A stretch of DNA of 64,000 nucleotides, from NCBI GenBank assembly GCA_963745775.1, contig CAVUYY010000013.1:220552-284551 (forward strand), read 5' to 3'. The DNA comes from Gaiellasilicea sp963745775. Lineage in GTDB: Bacteria > Actinomycetota > Thermoleophilia > Gaiellales > Gaiellaceae. This document shows positions 53,852-63,422 of this stretch, in pieces; position 1 is the stretch's first letter, and every line of letters begins with the position of its first letter. Made by a program: the position numbers and the translations under genes. The notes under the pieces were generated by a model. That model was not told the DNA's origin. It did not search any database and saw only the letters and a program-made list of their open reading frames with translations.

Positions 53852-55483
53852 ATGGCTCACAAGGAGCTCAAGTTCAACGAGGACGCGCGCCGCTCGCTCG
53901 AGCGCGGCGTCAACATCCTCGCCGACGCGGTCAAGGTGACGCTCGGGCCGAAGGGACGCTACGTCGTCCTGGACAAGAAGTTCGGTGCCCCGACGATCAC
54001 GAACGACGGCGTCACGATCGCCCGTGAGATCGAGGTCGAGGATCCGTTCGAGAACCAGGGCGCGCAGCTCGTCCGCGAGGTGGCCACGGCGACGAACGAC
54101 GTCGCCGGCGACGGCACCACGACGGCGACCGTGCTCGCCCAGGCGATCGTCCGCGAGGGCCTGAAGAACGTCGCCGCCGGCGCCAACCCGATGGGGTTGA
54201 AGCGCGGGATCGAGCAGGCGGTCCTCTCGGTCGTCGAGGATCTGAAGAAGCAGTCGACGGTCGTCTCGGGCAAGGAAGACATCGCCCGGGTCGCCACCAT
54301 CTCCTCGCGCGAGCGGGAGATCGGCGACGTGATCTCGGACGCGATCGAGAAGGTCGGCAAGGACGGCGTCGTGAACGTCGAGGAGGGCCAGACGTTCGGC
54401 CTCGAGCTCGAGTTCACCGAGGGGATGCAGTTCGACAAGGGCTACCTCTCGCCGTACATGATCACCGACGCCGAGCGCATGGAGGCCGTGCTCGACGACC
54501 CGTACATCCTGGTCGCGAACCAGAAGATCGGGGCCGTCAAGGACGTCCTGCCGGTGCTCGAGCAGGTCATCCAGGCCGGTCGCCCGCTGCTGATCGTGGC
54601 GGAGGACGTCGAGGGCGAGTCGCTCGCGACGATCGTCGTCAACAAGCTGCGCGGCACCTTCACCGCCGTCGCCGTCAAGGCGCCGGGCTTCGGCGATCGC
54701 CGCAAGCGGATGCTCGAGGACATCGCGATCCTCACGGGCGCCGAGGTGATCACCGAGGAGATGGGCCTCAAGCTCGAGAACACGAAGATCGCCCAGCTCG
54801 GCAAGGCCCGTCGTGTCGTGATCGACAAGGACTCGACCACGATCATCGACGGTGCCGGTGACGCCGAGGGGATCAAGTCCCGGATCAAGCAGCTGAAGGC
54901 GGAGGTCGAGAACACCGACTCCGACTTCGACCGCGAGAAGCTCCAGGAGCGCCTCGCGAAGCTCGCCGGCGGCGTCGCCGTCGTCAAGGTGGGCGCTGCG
55001 ACCGAGACGGAGATGAAGGAGAAGAAGCATCGCGTCGAGGACGCGCTGCAGGCGACCCGCGCGGCTCTCGAGGAGGGCATCGTGCCGGGTGGCGGGGTTG
55101 CGTTGATCAACGCGATCTCCGCGATCAAGCTCGACGAGCTCGAGGGCGACGAGAAGACGGGTGCGCAGATCATCCGCCGTGCGCTCGAGGAGCCGCTCCG
55201 GCAGCTCGCCTACAACGCCGGGCTCGAAGGCTCGGTCGTCGTCAACCAGGTTCAGGGCGCCAAGAAGGGCCAGGGCCTGAACGTCGACACGGGCGAGATC
55301 GAGGACCTGGTCAAGGCCGGGATCATCGATCCGACGATGGTCACGCGCTCGGCGCTGCAGAACGCAGCCTCGATCGCGAAGAACATCCTCACCACCGAGG
55401 CGATCGTCGCCGAGGCCCCCGAGAAGGCCGGTGTCGGCGGCGGCGGCATGCCCGACATGGGTGGCATGGGCGGCATGATGTAA
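53852..55483 (+). CDS. groEL: chaperonin GroEL
   Basis: 543 aa, intact. ATP-dependent folding chamber. Key motifs: KVTLGPKGRYVVLDKKFG (residues about 27-45), NDGVTIAREIE, DGTTTATVLAQ (ATPase, near 87), EEGIVPGGGVALI (near 410), and the C-terminal GGM tail GGGGMPDMGGMGGMM. Length and motifs are standard. Followed by a hairpin terminator. Confidence 0.98.
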   Translation: MAHKELKFNEDARRSLERGVNILADAVKVTLGPKGRYVVLDKKFGAPTITNDGVTIAREIEVEDPFENQGAQLVREVATATNDVAGDGTTTATVLAQAIVREGLKNVAAGANPMGLKRGIEQAVLSVVEDLKKQSTVVSGKEDIARVATISSREREIGDVISDAIEKVGKDGVVNVEEGQTFGLELEFTEGMQFDKGYLSPYMITDAERMEAVLDDPYILVANQKIGAVKDVLPVLEQVIQAGRPLLIVAEDVEGESLATIVVNKLRGTFTAVAVKAPGFGDRRKRMLEDIAILTGAEVITEEMGLKLENTKIAQLGKARRVVIDKDSTTIIDGAGDAEGIKSRIKQLKAEVENTDSDFDREKLQERLAKLAGGVAVVKVGAATETEMKEKKHRVEDALQATRAALEEGIVPGGGVALINAISAIKLDELEGDEKTGAQIIRRALEEPLRQLAYNAGLEGSVVVNQVQGAKKGQGLNVDTGEIEDLVKAGIIDPTMVTRSALQNAASIAKNILTTEAIVAEAPEKAGVGGGGMPDMGGMGGMM

Positions 55484-55487
55484 GGAG

Positions 55488-55514
55488 CACGGGGGAAACC
55501 ATGTTTCCCCCGTG
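55488..55514 (+). terminator. groEL terminator
   Basis: 12-bp perfect stem CACGGGGGAAAC, loop CAT, starting 5 nt after the groEL stop. Confidence 0.75.
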
Positions 55515-55623
55515 AGCCCCCTTCTTTCTCGCAGCCGCGAGAGGAAGTGGGTCTGGGCTCCCGCCCGGCAGAGCCGGGCTCCGCCCGCCGCAGTGGGCTC
55601 TCGGGCTCACGAGGAAGAATCGA

Positions 55624-55645
55624 AGGGCCGGCGCGAGCCGGCCCT
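55624..55645. repeat. 9-bp perfect hairpin upstream of the TOBE ORF
   Basis: AGGGCCGGC, loop GCGA, GCCGGCCCT, followed by CTCGTTT. Terminator-like; the 55515-55660 spacer otherwise holds no gene I can support. Confidence 0.5.
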
Positions 55646-55660
55646 CTCGTTTGCGACCTC

Positions 55661-55957
55661 GTGCCCGCCGACTTCGTCCAGGGAGTGGGCGGCGACTCCC
55701 GGCTCGCCGGCTTCCGGCCCGAGCACGTCGAGGTCGGGAACGGCCAGTCGGGCTCCGCCCATTTCACGGCGACGGTCGAAGTCGTGGAGTATCTCGGCGA
55801 TGAGCAACTCGTCCATCTCGCCGGCGGCGATCGGCACCTGCTCGCCAAGCTGCCGATCGAGGAGCGACTCACTCCGGGTCAGGAGCAGGAGTTCTCGATC
55901 CCGCGCGAGAAGCTGCACGTGTTCGACGCCCAGACGGAGCTCGCGGTCTCGGCCTGA
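55661..55957 (+). CDS. TOBE-domain-only protein (ABC transporter C-terminal fragment)
   Basis: 98 aa from GTG at 55661 (VPADFVQGVGGDSRLAG). The sequence GFRPEHVEVG...FTATVEVVEYLGDEQLVHL...LLAKLPIEERLTPGQEQEFSIPREKLHVFDAQTE is the substrate-sensing TOBE domain found at the C-terminus of MalK/UgpC-type ABC ATPases. There is no ATPase domain upstream; only the groEL terminator and a hairpin precede it. It may be a remnant left by deletion, or a standalone regulatory domain. Confidence 0.6.
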   Translation: MPADFVQGVGGDSRLAGFRPEHVEVGNGQSGSAHFTATVEVVEYLGDEQLVHLAGGDRHLLAKLPIEERLTPGQEQEFSIPREKLHVFDAQTELAVSA

Positions 55958-55981
55958 CCACGGGGCGGCGGCATAGGCGCG

Positions 55982-56710
55982 CCGGGCACGCCGCGGCTGG
56001 TCTACGTCGGCCACGCGACCGTCCTGATCGAGCTGGACGGCGTCCGGTTCGTCACCGATCCGCTGATCGGGCGGAGGGTGTTGCACCTGAGCCGTCGGGT
56101 CGGGATCGACATCGATCAGGCCGTAGCGGGGATCGACGCCGTTCTGATCTCTCATGTCCACTACGACCATCTCGACCGTGCATCGCTGCGGCGGTTCCGC
56201 AAGGGCACGACGGTCGTGGCGCCGCGGGGGTCGGGCCATCTCCTCCGGCGCTTCGAGGACGTGCGCGAGGTCGAGGTCGGCGACGAGACCCAGATCGGCG
56301 AGGTCGTCGTGCGCGCGACGCCGGCTGACCATGTCGCGTTCCGGCCGACCGTGCGAGCGGCGGCCTCGCTCGGCTTTCTGCTCGTAGGCTCGCGGCGCGT
56401 CTACTTCGCCGGCGACACGGATCTGTTCGACAGCATGGCGGAGCTCTCCGAGTCGCTCGACGTGGCGCTGCTTCCCGTCGCCGGCTGGGGGCCGCGACTG
56501 CCGCCGGGCCACCTGACGCCGGAGAGCGCCGCACAGGCGCTCCAGCTGCTCCGCCCGAAGATCGCCGTGCCGATTCACTGGGGCACGTTCTCGCTCCCCG
56601 GCCGACCCGCGGAGACCGCGGCGCCCGAGGAGTTTCGCCGGCTCGCCGCCGAGCTCGCGCCGGAGGTCGAGGTGCGGATCCTCGAACCCGCCGACGCGAC
56701 GACGTTCTAG
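55982..56710 (+). CDS. MBL-fold metal-dependent hydrolase, start uncertain
   Basis: About 242 aa from near 55982. RLVYVGHATVLIELDGVRFVTDPL is the expected N-terminus of UlaG-like metallo-beta-lactamase hydrolases, but no ATG/GTG lies upstream in frame; the first in-frame start is GTG at 56078, which would cut off this conserved strand. The zinc motif SHVHYDHLDRAS (HxHxDH), FAGDTDLFD (metal Asp) and IPIHWGTFSL-like VPIHWGTF are present. Either a rare start codon is used or the start is hidden by an indel. Substrate unknown. Confidence 0.72.
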   Translation, partial: PGTPRLVYVGHATVLIELDGVRFVTDPLIGRRVLHLSRRVGIDIDQAVAGIDAVLISHVHYDHLDRASLRRFRKGTTVVAPRGSGHLLRRFEDVREVEVGDETQIGEVVVRATPADHVAFRPTVRAAASLGFLLVGSRRVYFAGDTDLFDSMAELSESLDVALLPVAGWGPRLPPGHLTPESAAQALQLLRPKIAVPIHWGTFSLPGRPAETAAPEEFRRLAAELAPEVEVRILEPADATTF

Positions 56711-56749
56711 GCGTCCGCCGGCGAGAAGCGGAGCTCGTAGACGGGCGGG

Positions 56750-57805
56750 TCAATCGATTTCCCTCGGGACCGGCGGCGGAATGCTCGCGACGCGATATCG
56801 ACGCCAGAAGAGCCCGTATGCGGCAGCCCCGGCGGGAATCGGCAGCCAGAACGAGATCAGCCGGTAAGCGAGCGTGGCCACCGCGGCGGGAGCGGCGCCC
56901 ACGCCCGCGAGCGCGAGCATTCCCGTCAGCCCGGCCTCGACGAAACCGAGACCGCCCGGGGTGAGCGGGATCATCCCCAGGAACGAGGCGGCCACGAAGG
57001 CGAGCAGGACGAGCGAGGACCGCGGCTCGGCGCCGACCGCGCGCAGGCAGGCGAGGAGGGCGAGGTAGTCGAAGATCCAGCGGCCGGCCGAGGAGAGGAC
57101 GGCAGCCTTCCAGCGCGTCCCGAACGCCGTGCGAAGGAAGTCGCGCTCGCGCAGGAGCCGGTCGGGAAGCTCGCTCATGGGGCGCGAGCGGCGCAGAGTC
57201 TGGTTGAGGAGCCGTTCGGCCAGGCCGCCGACGAAGCGGAGCGGCCGGTCGGAGAGGAACACGAGCGCCCCGCCCGCGAGCGTGACGACGAAGACGCCGA
57301 CCCCCACGAGCGCCGCCTGGAAGAGCCCAGGGTCGATCTCGGTGCCGGCGAGGAAGGCCGGGACGCTGAGGAGCGGCAGGGCGAGCACGGTGCCGAAGAG
57401 GAGCACCGAGACGCCGGTCAGCGCCGAGGCGATCCGCCCACCCGGGAAACCGGCCTGGACGAGCATCCGGTACTGCAGCGCAACGGCCGCCGCACCTCCG
57501 GCGGGGATGATCCGGCCGAACGCGTTCCCGGCGAGCTGCGACGTCGAGACCGGGAACCAGCTCCGGGCCTGGAGCGCGATTCGCTGGAGCTCCCAGATCG
57601 CGAGGAACGAGAGCGCCTCGACGCCGAGCGCGACCGCCACCCAGCCAGGCGTCAGCTGGAAGAGCTCGCGCCACGAGGTGAAGACCTCGAGCAGGCTCGG
57701 CAGGAGCACGTAGAGCGAGATCAGAGAGACGAGCAGGAAGAGGGTCCGGCCGGCGAGCCGTCGCTTGCGATGGCGCCTCGGCCCCAGCACGCGCGTCGCG
57801 CTCAA
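56750..57805 (-). CDS. UPF0104/YbhN-like flippase-family membrane protein
   Basis: 351 aa from a TTG start that overlaps the YihY stop. Eight or so membrane helices. The conserved N-terminal SWRELFQLTPGWVAVALGVEALS, AGNAFGRIIPAGGAAAVALQYRML and C-terminal FLGMIPLTPGGLGFVEAGLTG are signatures of the lysylphosphatidylglycerol-synthetase transmembrane-domain (UPF0104) family. There is no catalytic synthetase domain, so lipid flipping/translocation is the likeliest role. Confidence 0.82.
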   Translation of the reverse strand: MSATRVLGPRRHRKRRLAGRTLFLLVSLISLYVLLPSLLEVFTSWRELFQLTPGWVAVALGVEALSFLAIWELQRIALQARSWFPVSTSQLAGNAFGRIIPAGGAAAVALQYRMLVQAGFPGGRIASALTGVSVLLFGTVLALPLLSVPAFLAGTEIDPGLFQAALVGVGVFVVTLAGGALVFLSDRPLRFVGGLAERLLNQTLRRSRPMSELPDRLLRERDFLRTAFGTRWKAAVLSSAGRWIFDYLALLACLRAVGAEPRSSLVLLAFVAASFLGMIPLTPGGLGFVEAGLTGMLALAGVGAAPAAVATLAYRLISFWLPIPAGAAAYGLFWRRYRVASIPPPVPREID

Positions 57806-58761
57806 GCGGATCGGCCTCGGCTCGCGCGTGTCCGTCGCTCGTCCACGGTCGCATTGAGAACGGCCGAGCCGACAATCACGCGGCCGACGAGATAGAGGGA
57901 GAAGAGCAGCGCGGCCGCGACCCCGAGCGCCCCGTAGGTGTCGACGCGCTCAGCGACCAACCGGGTCGTCACGTAGACGTTGAACGCGTTGATCAGCAGC
58001 ATCCCAAGCCCGACGAGAGCGGCTCCCGGAACGAGGGCCGTCCAGTGGACGTCGCGGCGAGGAAGGCGCACAGAGAGGAAGAGCCAGGCGCCGGCGAGCA
58101 GCAGTCCGTAGAGGAGGAGCGCGGCGATACCGCCGCCCTGGTCAGCCTCGCGGATCCAGCCGAGAATCACCGCCCCGGCCAGCTGCACGAGCGCCACGCC
58201 GCAGAAGATGCCGAACGTCTGCGGTGAGACGTGAACCGCGCGGCCGGAGCCGTGCCAGGCGATCGCGTGGACGATCGCCACCGCGCGGTAGAGCATCCCG
58301 GTCGCGTAGACGAGGATGGGAAGGGTGACGACGAAGATCGTCCAGCGGGCGGAGTTCGACGAGGCCTCGGCGATCTCGCCGGCGATCAGTCCCGGCAGGC
58401 CCGCGCGCGAGACGACCTCGGACGTGCTGAGGTTGGCGATGTCTGCGTAGATCCCGATTCCTGCGACGAGGAAGAGCGAGAGCGGCAGGAGGACGACGAA
58501 CAGCCGGTAGGCGAGCGCGCCGCCGAGCATGCCGCCGCCGATCGTGGAGTCGCGCTCGACGACGTCGAAGCCGAGATCGACCGTTGCGTGGCGGCTCCGT
58601 GCGGCCTCGACCCTGGAGCGGAGGATGCGCGCGCGCAGCGTCCAGTGCGCGATCCGGCCGGCGAGCGTGGGCGGCGGGTCGAATCCCGGCTCCGGCGGCT
58701 CCCGCTCCCCCGAGTCATTCGGCGTGCTGGGATCCGGAGCGCCGGGCAGCGACGCGCTCAC
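57802..58761 (-). CDS. YihY/BrkB-family membrane protein
   Basis: 319 aa, GTG start. Six hydrophobic segments following an N-terminal Pro-rich cytosolic tail. The stretch STIGGGMLGGALAYRLFVVLLPLSLFLVAGIG is typical of the family (once mis-called RNase BN). It starts the YihY-UPF0104 pair. Function unknown; a transporter or envelope role is suspected for the family. Confidence 0.8.
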   Translation of the reverse strand: MSASLPGAPDPSTPNDSGEREPPEPGFDPPPTLAGRIAHWTLRARILRSRVEAARSRHATVDLGFDVVERDSTIGGGMLGGALAYRLFVVLLPLSLFLVAGIGIYADIANLSTSEVVSRAGLPGLIAGEIAEASSNSARWTIFVVTLPILVYATGMLYRAVAIVHAIAWHGSGRAVHVSPQTFGIFCGVALVQLAGAVILGWIREADQGGGIAALLLYGLLLAGAWLFLSVRLPRRDVHWTALVPGAALVGLGMLLINAFNVYVTTRLVAERVDTYGALGVAAALLFSLYLVGRVIVGSAVLNATVDERRTRASRGRSA

Positions 58762-58795
58762 ACGGCGGCGCGGGCGGGGGCGTCAGCGGATTGCG

Positions 58796-59332
58796 TCACT
58801 CCCGCAGGGCGGTGCACGAGTCCTCTTCGCTGAACGCCTGCTCGAGCTCCCCGCCGGGATCGAGCGCCAGCAGGCGCTCGAACGTCGCGGATGCCGCGGT
58901 GGCGGCGGCCTGGAGCTCGGCCGTGATCGCGGAGAGGTTCGCGACGACTCCCGAAACGGACTCGCTGGATCCCTCGAGCGTCTCTTCGACGCTGTCCCTA
59001 CTGCTCTCGAGCGATTCGGCCAGCTCTTCGATCTCCGCGCGGGCCTCCTCGCCCGAGTCCGTCTCGGGCGGTCCCAGATCGCGAAGCTCGTCGACCAGCG
59101 CCTCCGTCGACTCGACCGTGTCGTCCGTCGCCTCGCGCAGCGAATCGGCCGAAATCGAGGCCGGATCGTCGCGGAACCCATCCACGGTCGCCTGTACCTC
59201 GGCACGCCAGTCGCCGATGCTCGAGCAGACGCTGTCGGCCCACTCACCGGCCGAATCGGTCTCGTCGCCCCCACAGGCGCTGAGCGCGAGTACGAATGTT
59301 GCGAGACCCACTGCGAGAACGGTGCGGCCCAT
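58796..59332 (-). CDS. lipoprotein of unknown function
   Basis: 178 aa. Lipoprotein signal LALSACGGDE (lipobox L-S-A-C, Cys near residue 20), then an acidic, largely helical region with repeated LRDLGPPETDSGEEARAEIEELAESLE and TAASATFERLLALDP, ending DSCTALRE. Two cysteines (VCSSIGDW and DSCTAL) could pair. Long helices suggest a coiled-coil envelope protein. A TAGGCT -10 lies 6 nt upstream. Confidence 0.7.
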   Translation of the reverse strand: MGRTVLAVGLATFVLALSACGGDETDSAGEWADSVCSSIGDWRAEVQATVDGFRDDPASISADSLREATDDTVESTEALVDELRDLGPPETDSGEEARAEIEELAESLESSRDSVEETLEGSSESVSGVVANLSAITAELQAAATAASATFERLLALDPGGELEQAFSEEDSCTALRE

Positions 59333-59338
59333 GGGGCG

Positions 59339-59344
59339 AGCCTA
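59339..59344 (-). promoter_or_regulatory. -10 element TAGGCT, leaderless-type
   Basis: TAGGCT (minus strand) ends 6 nt before the ATG of the lipoprotein gene; TTGACG lies further upstream. Confidence 0.45.
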
Positions 59345-59350
59345 GCACCG

Positions 59351-61278
59351 TCAACCCGTGAGCTGGATTTCAGCGGGCAGCTCGTGGCGCTCCTCGACGG
59401 GGTCGAGCTCGACACGGGTGCGGGCATCGAAGTAGGCGTACGACGTGGTCAGCGCGACGAACGGCATCGCAAGCGCGTAGATAACCCCAGCCGCGACGTT
59501 GAGGAGCGCAAGCGGAGCGCTCGTCAGGAGGATCAGGAGCGCCCCGAGGAAGGGGCCGGCGGCGAGCGCGAGGATCGCGCCGGTGCCGACAAGCGACGCG
59601 ACGCGCAGCCACCGGCCGTGGACGAGCTCGCTACTCCGGCGCAGACCGGCGAGAGCCGAGCGACTCTCGAGCTCGACGACCTGGGCGAGGAGCGACCAGC
59701 GAACTGCGAGCCAGACCGCCACGGGTGCGAGGACGACGGTTGCGTTCAGCGCTGCACAGATGGCGACCGCAATGCCGAGACCACCGAGGAGCGGGCGCGT
59801 CTTCCCGAGCGCGATCCGGAATGCCCGAATCGGTCCGACCGGGCGGCCGCTGTCGATCTGGACGAGGGCGCAGGCGGTCGCTGCCTGGACGAGCGCCAGA
59901 CCGAGGAGGGTGATCGTCGTCCCGACCGCCACGACGAGGAACAGCGCCCCGCCGGCCGTCTCGCCGGACGTGTCGATCCCGAGGAGGCCGAAGCCGCCGA
60001 GCACGATCGCCTGGAGGATCGAGATCGCGATCCCGAGTGGGATGAAGAGGATCCCGATTCCGAGGAAGAGCGGGGCGCGCCGGATGTACATCCGGGCCGC
60101 GGCCGCAAGGATCTGACCCCACGCGCGCCGGCGCGCGAGCCGAAGCGGCGCCGTCGGTCGCCAGGTCGCACGCGAGATTCCGAGCAGCACGAGCGCAGCC
60201 AGCGCGGCGAGGGCGAGGAGAAAGGGAACAGGCTCGTCGAGCAGGCGTCGCAACGCGTTGGAGGCGCCGGCGATCGCACCGCAAAAGAAGTCGGTCGTGT
60301 CCGTGCCGAGCGCGCCGCCGGCCGGCACGGCGTAAGCGCGGTCGCGCCAGTTCTGCGAGATCCGGATCGGCTCCGTCCACGACTCCTTCTGGTTCGGGCC
60401 GGTGGGGCCGTTGAAGAAGGCCCGTTGCAACTCGCCCCAGCGGCCCTCGAATGCGATCCATGGGAAGCGCACGCGCGCCTCGTCCGGGTCGCTCGGAATC
60501 GTCCTGACCACCGGGCGGATGTCGACGCTCGGCCCCGACGTGTCGTCACAGCCGACGCCCTGCTCCGCCGAGCTACCGAGGTAGAGCGCCGACTCGAAGA
60601 AGTTCGCGTGCGATCCCGCCGCCGGATAGACCACCGGGTGCGTTCCCTGGACGAGCTCGAGCTTCTCCTCGCCCAGCTCGCGCCCTCCGAGCCCTCGTGC
60701 TGGCTGTAGCCGACGGTGACCGGCTCGCGGCCGAGCGCCTCGCTCGCGTCGGCCGCCTCGAAGATGAGCTGGATGTTCTCCCAGTCGCCCTCGTGCGTGT
60801 TGTTCCAGTCGTTGAAGACGTAGTAGAACCAGTACTGGAGTGCGAGCCGGCCCGGATAGCCGGGATCGGTGGCGACGTGGGCGTAGACGGCCGGCGCCGA
60901 GCCCTCGCTGAGGCGGTCCGCCCAGCGCTCGTAGCTGCAGCCGGGGTCGAGCGCGTTCCCCGGAAAGTCGAGGTGGTACTCGTAGAGGCTGCTCGAGAGT
61001 CGCTCCGCCGCGGGGCCGACCTCGATCAGGTCACCGGAGCCCCACGGCCCGCGGAGCGCCACCGTCGGCTCGTCGAAGAGGACGTCGACGTCGAGCGGCG
61101 CGTACGACTCGCCGTAGCCGCAGTCCTGCGCCTGGGCGACGAGCCGGACGACCGGCGCGTAGCGTTCGGCCAGCGCGGTCTCGTCGGCGAGGTCGGCCGA
61201 CGCGGGCGGAGTCGCGACGAGCGCGAATACGGCGATGAGCAGACAGAGGAGCAGGCGCCGTCGGCGCCGCGGGCTCAC
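59351..61278 (-). CDS. Vps62-like domain protein with membrane C-terminus (frame broken once)
   Basis: About 642 aa when repaired. Signal peptide RRRLLLCLLIAVFALVATPPASA, then a Vps62-related domain: ERYAPVVRLVAQAQDCG, YWFYYVFNDWNNTHEGDWENIQL, VGYSQHEGSEG, a one-base loss near 60680, ELGEEKLELVQGTHPVVYPAAGSHANFFESALYLG. The C-terminal half (about residues 330-620) has seven or more membrane helices. Vps62-like proteins in bacteria are uncharacterised. The combination of an exported domain with a large membrane domain is notable; role unknown. Confidence 0.72.
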
Positions 61279-62275
61279 TCCTCTGCCGCCGTGGACGAGA
61301 ACAGATCCAGCCCCAGCCGCCGCGAGAGGAACGCGGCCACGAGCTGGCCCTTGACGCTGTTGCCCGCCGCGTCGAGCCGTGGCGCGAACGTGCCCAGACC
61401 TCCCTTGCCGGGAGAGACGGTCACGATCCCGCCGCCGATCCCGCTCTTGCCCGGCAGTCCACGTCGTAGAGCCAGTCGCCCGAGGTCTCGTAGAGCCCCG
61501 CGGTCGTCATCACGGCAAGCGTGTGCCGGCAGACCGGCTCGTCGACCACGCGCACGTCCGTCAGGGGGTTGACCCCGCCGTGGGCGAGGGTCGCCCCCAT
61601 GGCGGCGAGGTCCTGGGACGTCACCTCGAGGCAGCTCTGTCTTGTGTAGAGATCCGTTGCCTGGACGCGATCGAAGTAGATCCGGTCGTGGCTCTCGAGC
61701 AGGCGGGCGAGCTCGCGGTTTCTGTGGTTCGTTCTCGAGGCCGACTCGTAGACGTCGTCGTTCACGACGAGTGTCCGGCCCGCGAAGCGCGAGAGCCCGC
61801 CGCTGATCAGCTCCCATTTTTCCTCGGCGGTAGCGCCGGGCACGAGGCTCACCGTCGCGATCGCGCCGGCGTTCACCATCGGGTTCGTCCGTCCGTCGGC
61901 GGTCCGCTCGAGCGAGTCCAGGGCGTTGAACGGGAGGCCCGTCGCGTTCACGCCGAGCTTCGCGCGCGCTTCCTCGGAACCGATCAGCTGGCACACGAGG
62001 GCGAAGACGAACGGCTTGGCGACGCTCATGATCGTGAACGGGGACTCCGCGTCGCCCGCCATGTGGCTGCCGCCGCGGTTTCCAACGACGCAGACGCCGA
62101 ACAGCTCGGACGGCGCGCGAGCGAGTGCCGGGTAGACCTGCGAGTTCTCGCCGTCCTGCACGTTGCGGAAGCGCTCGTGGGCCTCGTCGACGAGCGCGCG
62201 CACCTCCTCGGGCGACGGTAGCTGCCCGGTCGAGACGAAGCGCGGGCCGGCCTGCTCGTCGGCCAGACTATCCAT
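61275..62275 (-). CDS. glsA: glutaminase A (frame broken near C-terminus)
   Basis: About 333 aa when repaired. Serine-dependent glutaminase: glutamine to glutamate plus ammonia. The S-x-x-K site is MSVAKPFVFAL, with NPMVNAGAIA and YESASRTNHRNRELARLL (typical glutaminase loops) downstream. A one-base loss near 61461 separates WLYDV from GLPGKSGIGGGIVTVSPGK, the conserved C-terminal loop. The start of the gene overlaps nothing; the stop overlaps the Vps62-like gene start by 4 nt. Confidence 0.88.
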
Positions 62276-62398
62276 CGGCCCCCACAGTGGAGGAGAGTAC
62301 GGGAGGAGCTCCGTCAGGTGGGCGGGTTCGAGCGCCTTCGCTCCCGCCGAAGCGGAAGCCGGACGGGCAGCAGCCCGCCCGGCTCGACCGCGCCAGCT

Positions 62399-62788
62399 TC
62401 AGCTCGAGAGCGCCTTCGCCTTGATCGCGTCGAACTCCGACTGGGAGATCGCGCCGCTGTCGAGGAGGCCCTTCCCCTTCTCGATCTCGGCGGCGGCGCC
62501 GCCGCTGCCGGCCGTCGTCCTGACGTAGTCGTCGAACGCGTCCTGCGAGCGCTGCGCTTGCTTGACGTTTCGCTGGGCCATCCCGTCGCCCTGCGAGATC
62601 ATGTAGATCAAGAGCCCGAGCAGCGGCGCGACGAGCACGAAGATCAGCCAGAGCGCCTTCTTGCCGCCCGAGGCGTCGTCTCGGCGGAAGATGTCGCCGA
62701 TCACGTGGAACAGCATCATGAAGTAGATGAAGATGAAGTAGATGATCAGGATCGACCAGAAGAAATCGATGAAGCTTGCTGCAACCAT
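62399..62788 (-). CDS. membrane protein with PLDc_N-like and SHOCT domains
   Basis: 129 aa. Two hydrophobic helices (IDFFWSILIIYFIFIYFMMLF and KALWLIFVLVAPLLGLLIYMI) of the PLDc_N/DUF-type anchor, then a short linker and a C-terminal SHOCT motif KGKGLLDSGAISQSEFDAIKAKALS. SHOCT proteins often associate with membranes or other proteins; no specific role can be given. Confidence 0.72.
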   Translation of the reverse strand: MVAASFIDFFWSILIIYFIFIYFMMLFHVIGDIFRRDDASGGKKALWLIFVLVAPLLGLLIYMISQGDGMAQRNVKQAQRSQDAFDDYVRTTAGSGGAAAEIEKGKGLLDSGAISQSEFDAIKAKALSS

Positions 62789-62904
62789 GGGTTTGCTCCT
62801 GTAAGAGACGGCGGGGGAGAGACGACCCTACCGCGCCAACAGCCCGCCAACCTCGTCAACCGGCGAGCCGCGGCGCCGGCTCCAGCCGCGCACGTGCACC
62901 CAGC

Positions 62905-62910
62905 TACCAT
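62905..62910 (+). promoter_or_regulatory. -10 element TACCAT, leaderless-type
   Basis: GCTACCAT ends 6 nt before the ATG at 62917, the same octamer as upstream of erpA. Confidence 0.5.
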
Positions 62911-62916
62911 CGACCG

Positions 62917-63422
62917 ATGAGCGATCAGGTAGCGATCGTGGTCCCCGGACACGGCGCCGGGCGCTGGCGCGGCGAGTACCGGATCGGCTCGCGCTGCCTC
63001 GCGCTCGTCCGGGAAGCCGAGCGTCTCGCGGAGACTCTCCCCGCCGCGACGGTCGTCTTCAGCGGCTGGTCGCCGGCAGGCGGTCGCTCGGAGGCGGAGC
63101 AGATGCAAGCGGCGTGGCGCGGCCCGGACGTCGAGCTCGTCGTCGAGCCGACCGCCGCTGTGACCGCCCAGAACGCCGCCCGGACGCTGCCTCTGCTGCT
63201 CGAGCGGGGCGTCCGGAGGGCAGTCGTCGTCTGTGCGCCGCTGCACCTCTACCGGACGCGCTACTTCTTCTCGCGCCCGACGAGCCGAACGGCGTGACGA
63301 CGGAGTTCCACGTCGCCGGGGTCCCTAGGACGCCGGCTGCGCTCGCCTGGGAGCTGCTCGCGCTGCCGGCCTGTCCGGTGCAGCTCCGGGCCGCTCGCGC
63401 CGAGTTGGCGCGGCTCGGATGA
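62917..63422 (+). CDS. DUF218/YdcF-like protein (frame broken once)
   Basis: About 168 aa when repaired. MSDQVAIVVPGHGAGRWRGE, then VVFSGWSPAGGRSEAEQMQAAW and VVEPTAAVTAQNAARTLPLLLERGVRRAVVVCAPLH, the strand-helix pattern of DUF218 (SanA/ElyC/YdcF) proteins. A one-base loss near 63270 hides LAPDEPNGVTTEFHVAGVPRTPAALAWELLALP. In other bacteria these affect envelope integrity or transglycosylation. Stop overlaps the GT2 start (ATGA). Confidence 0.7.
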
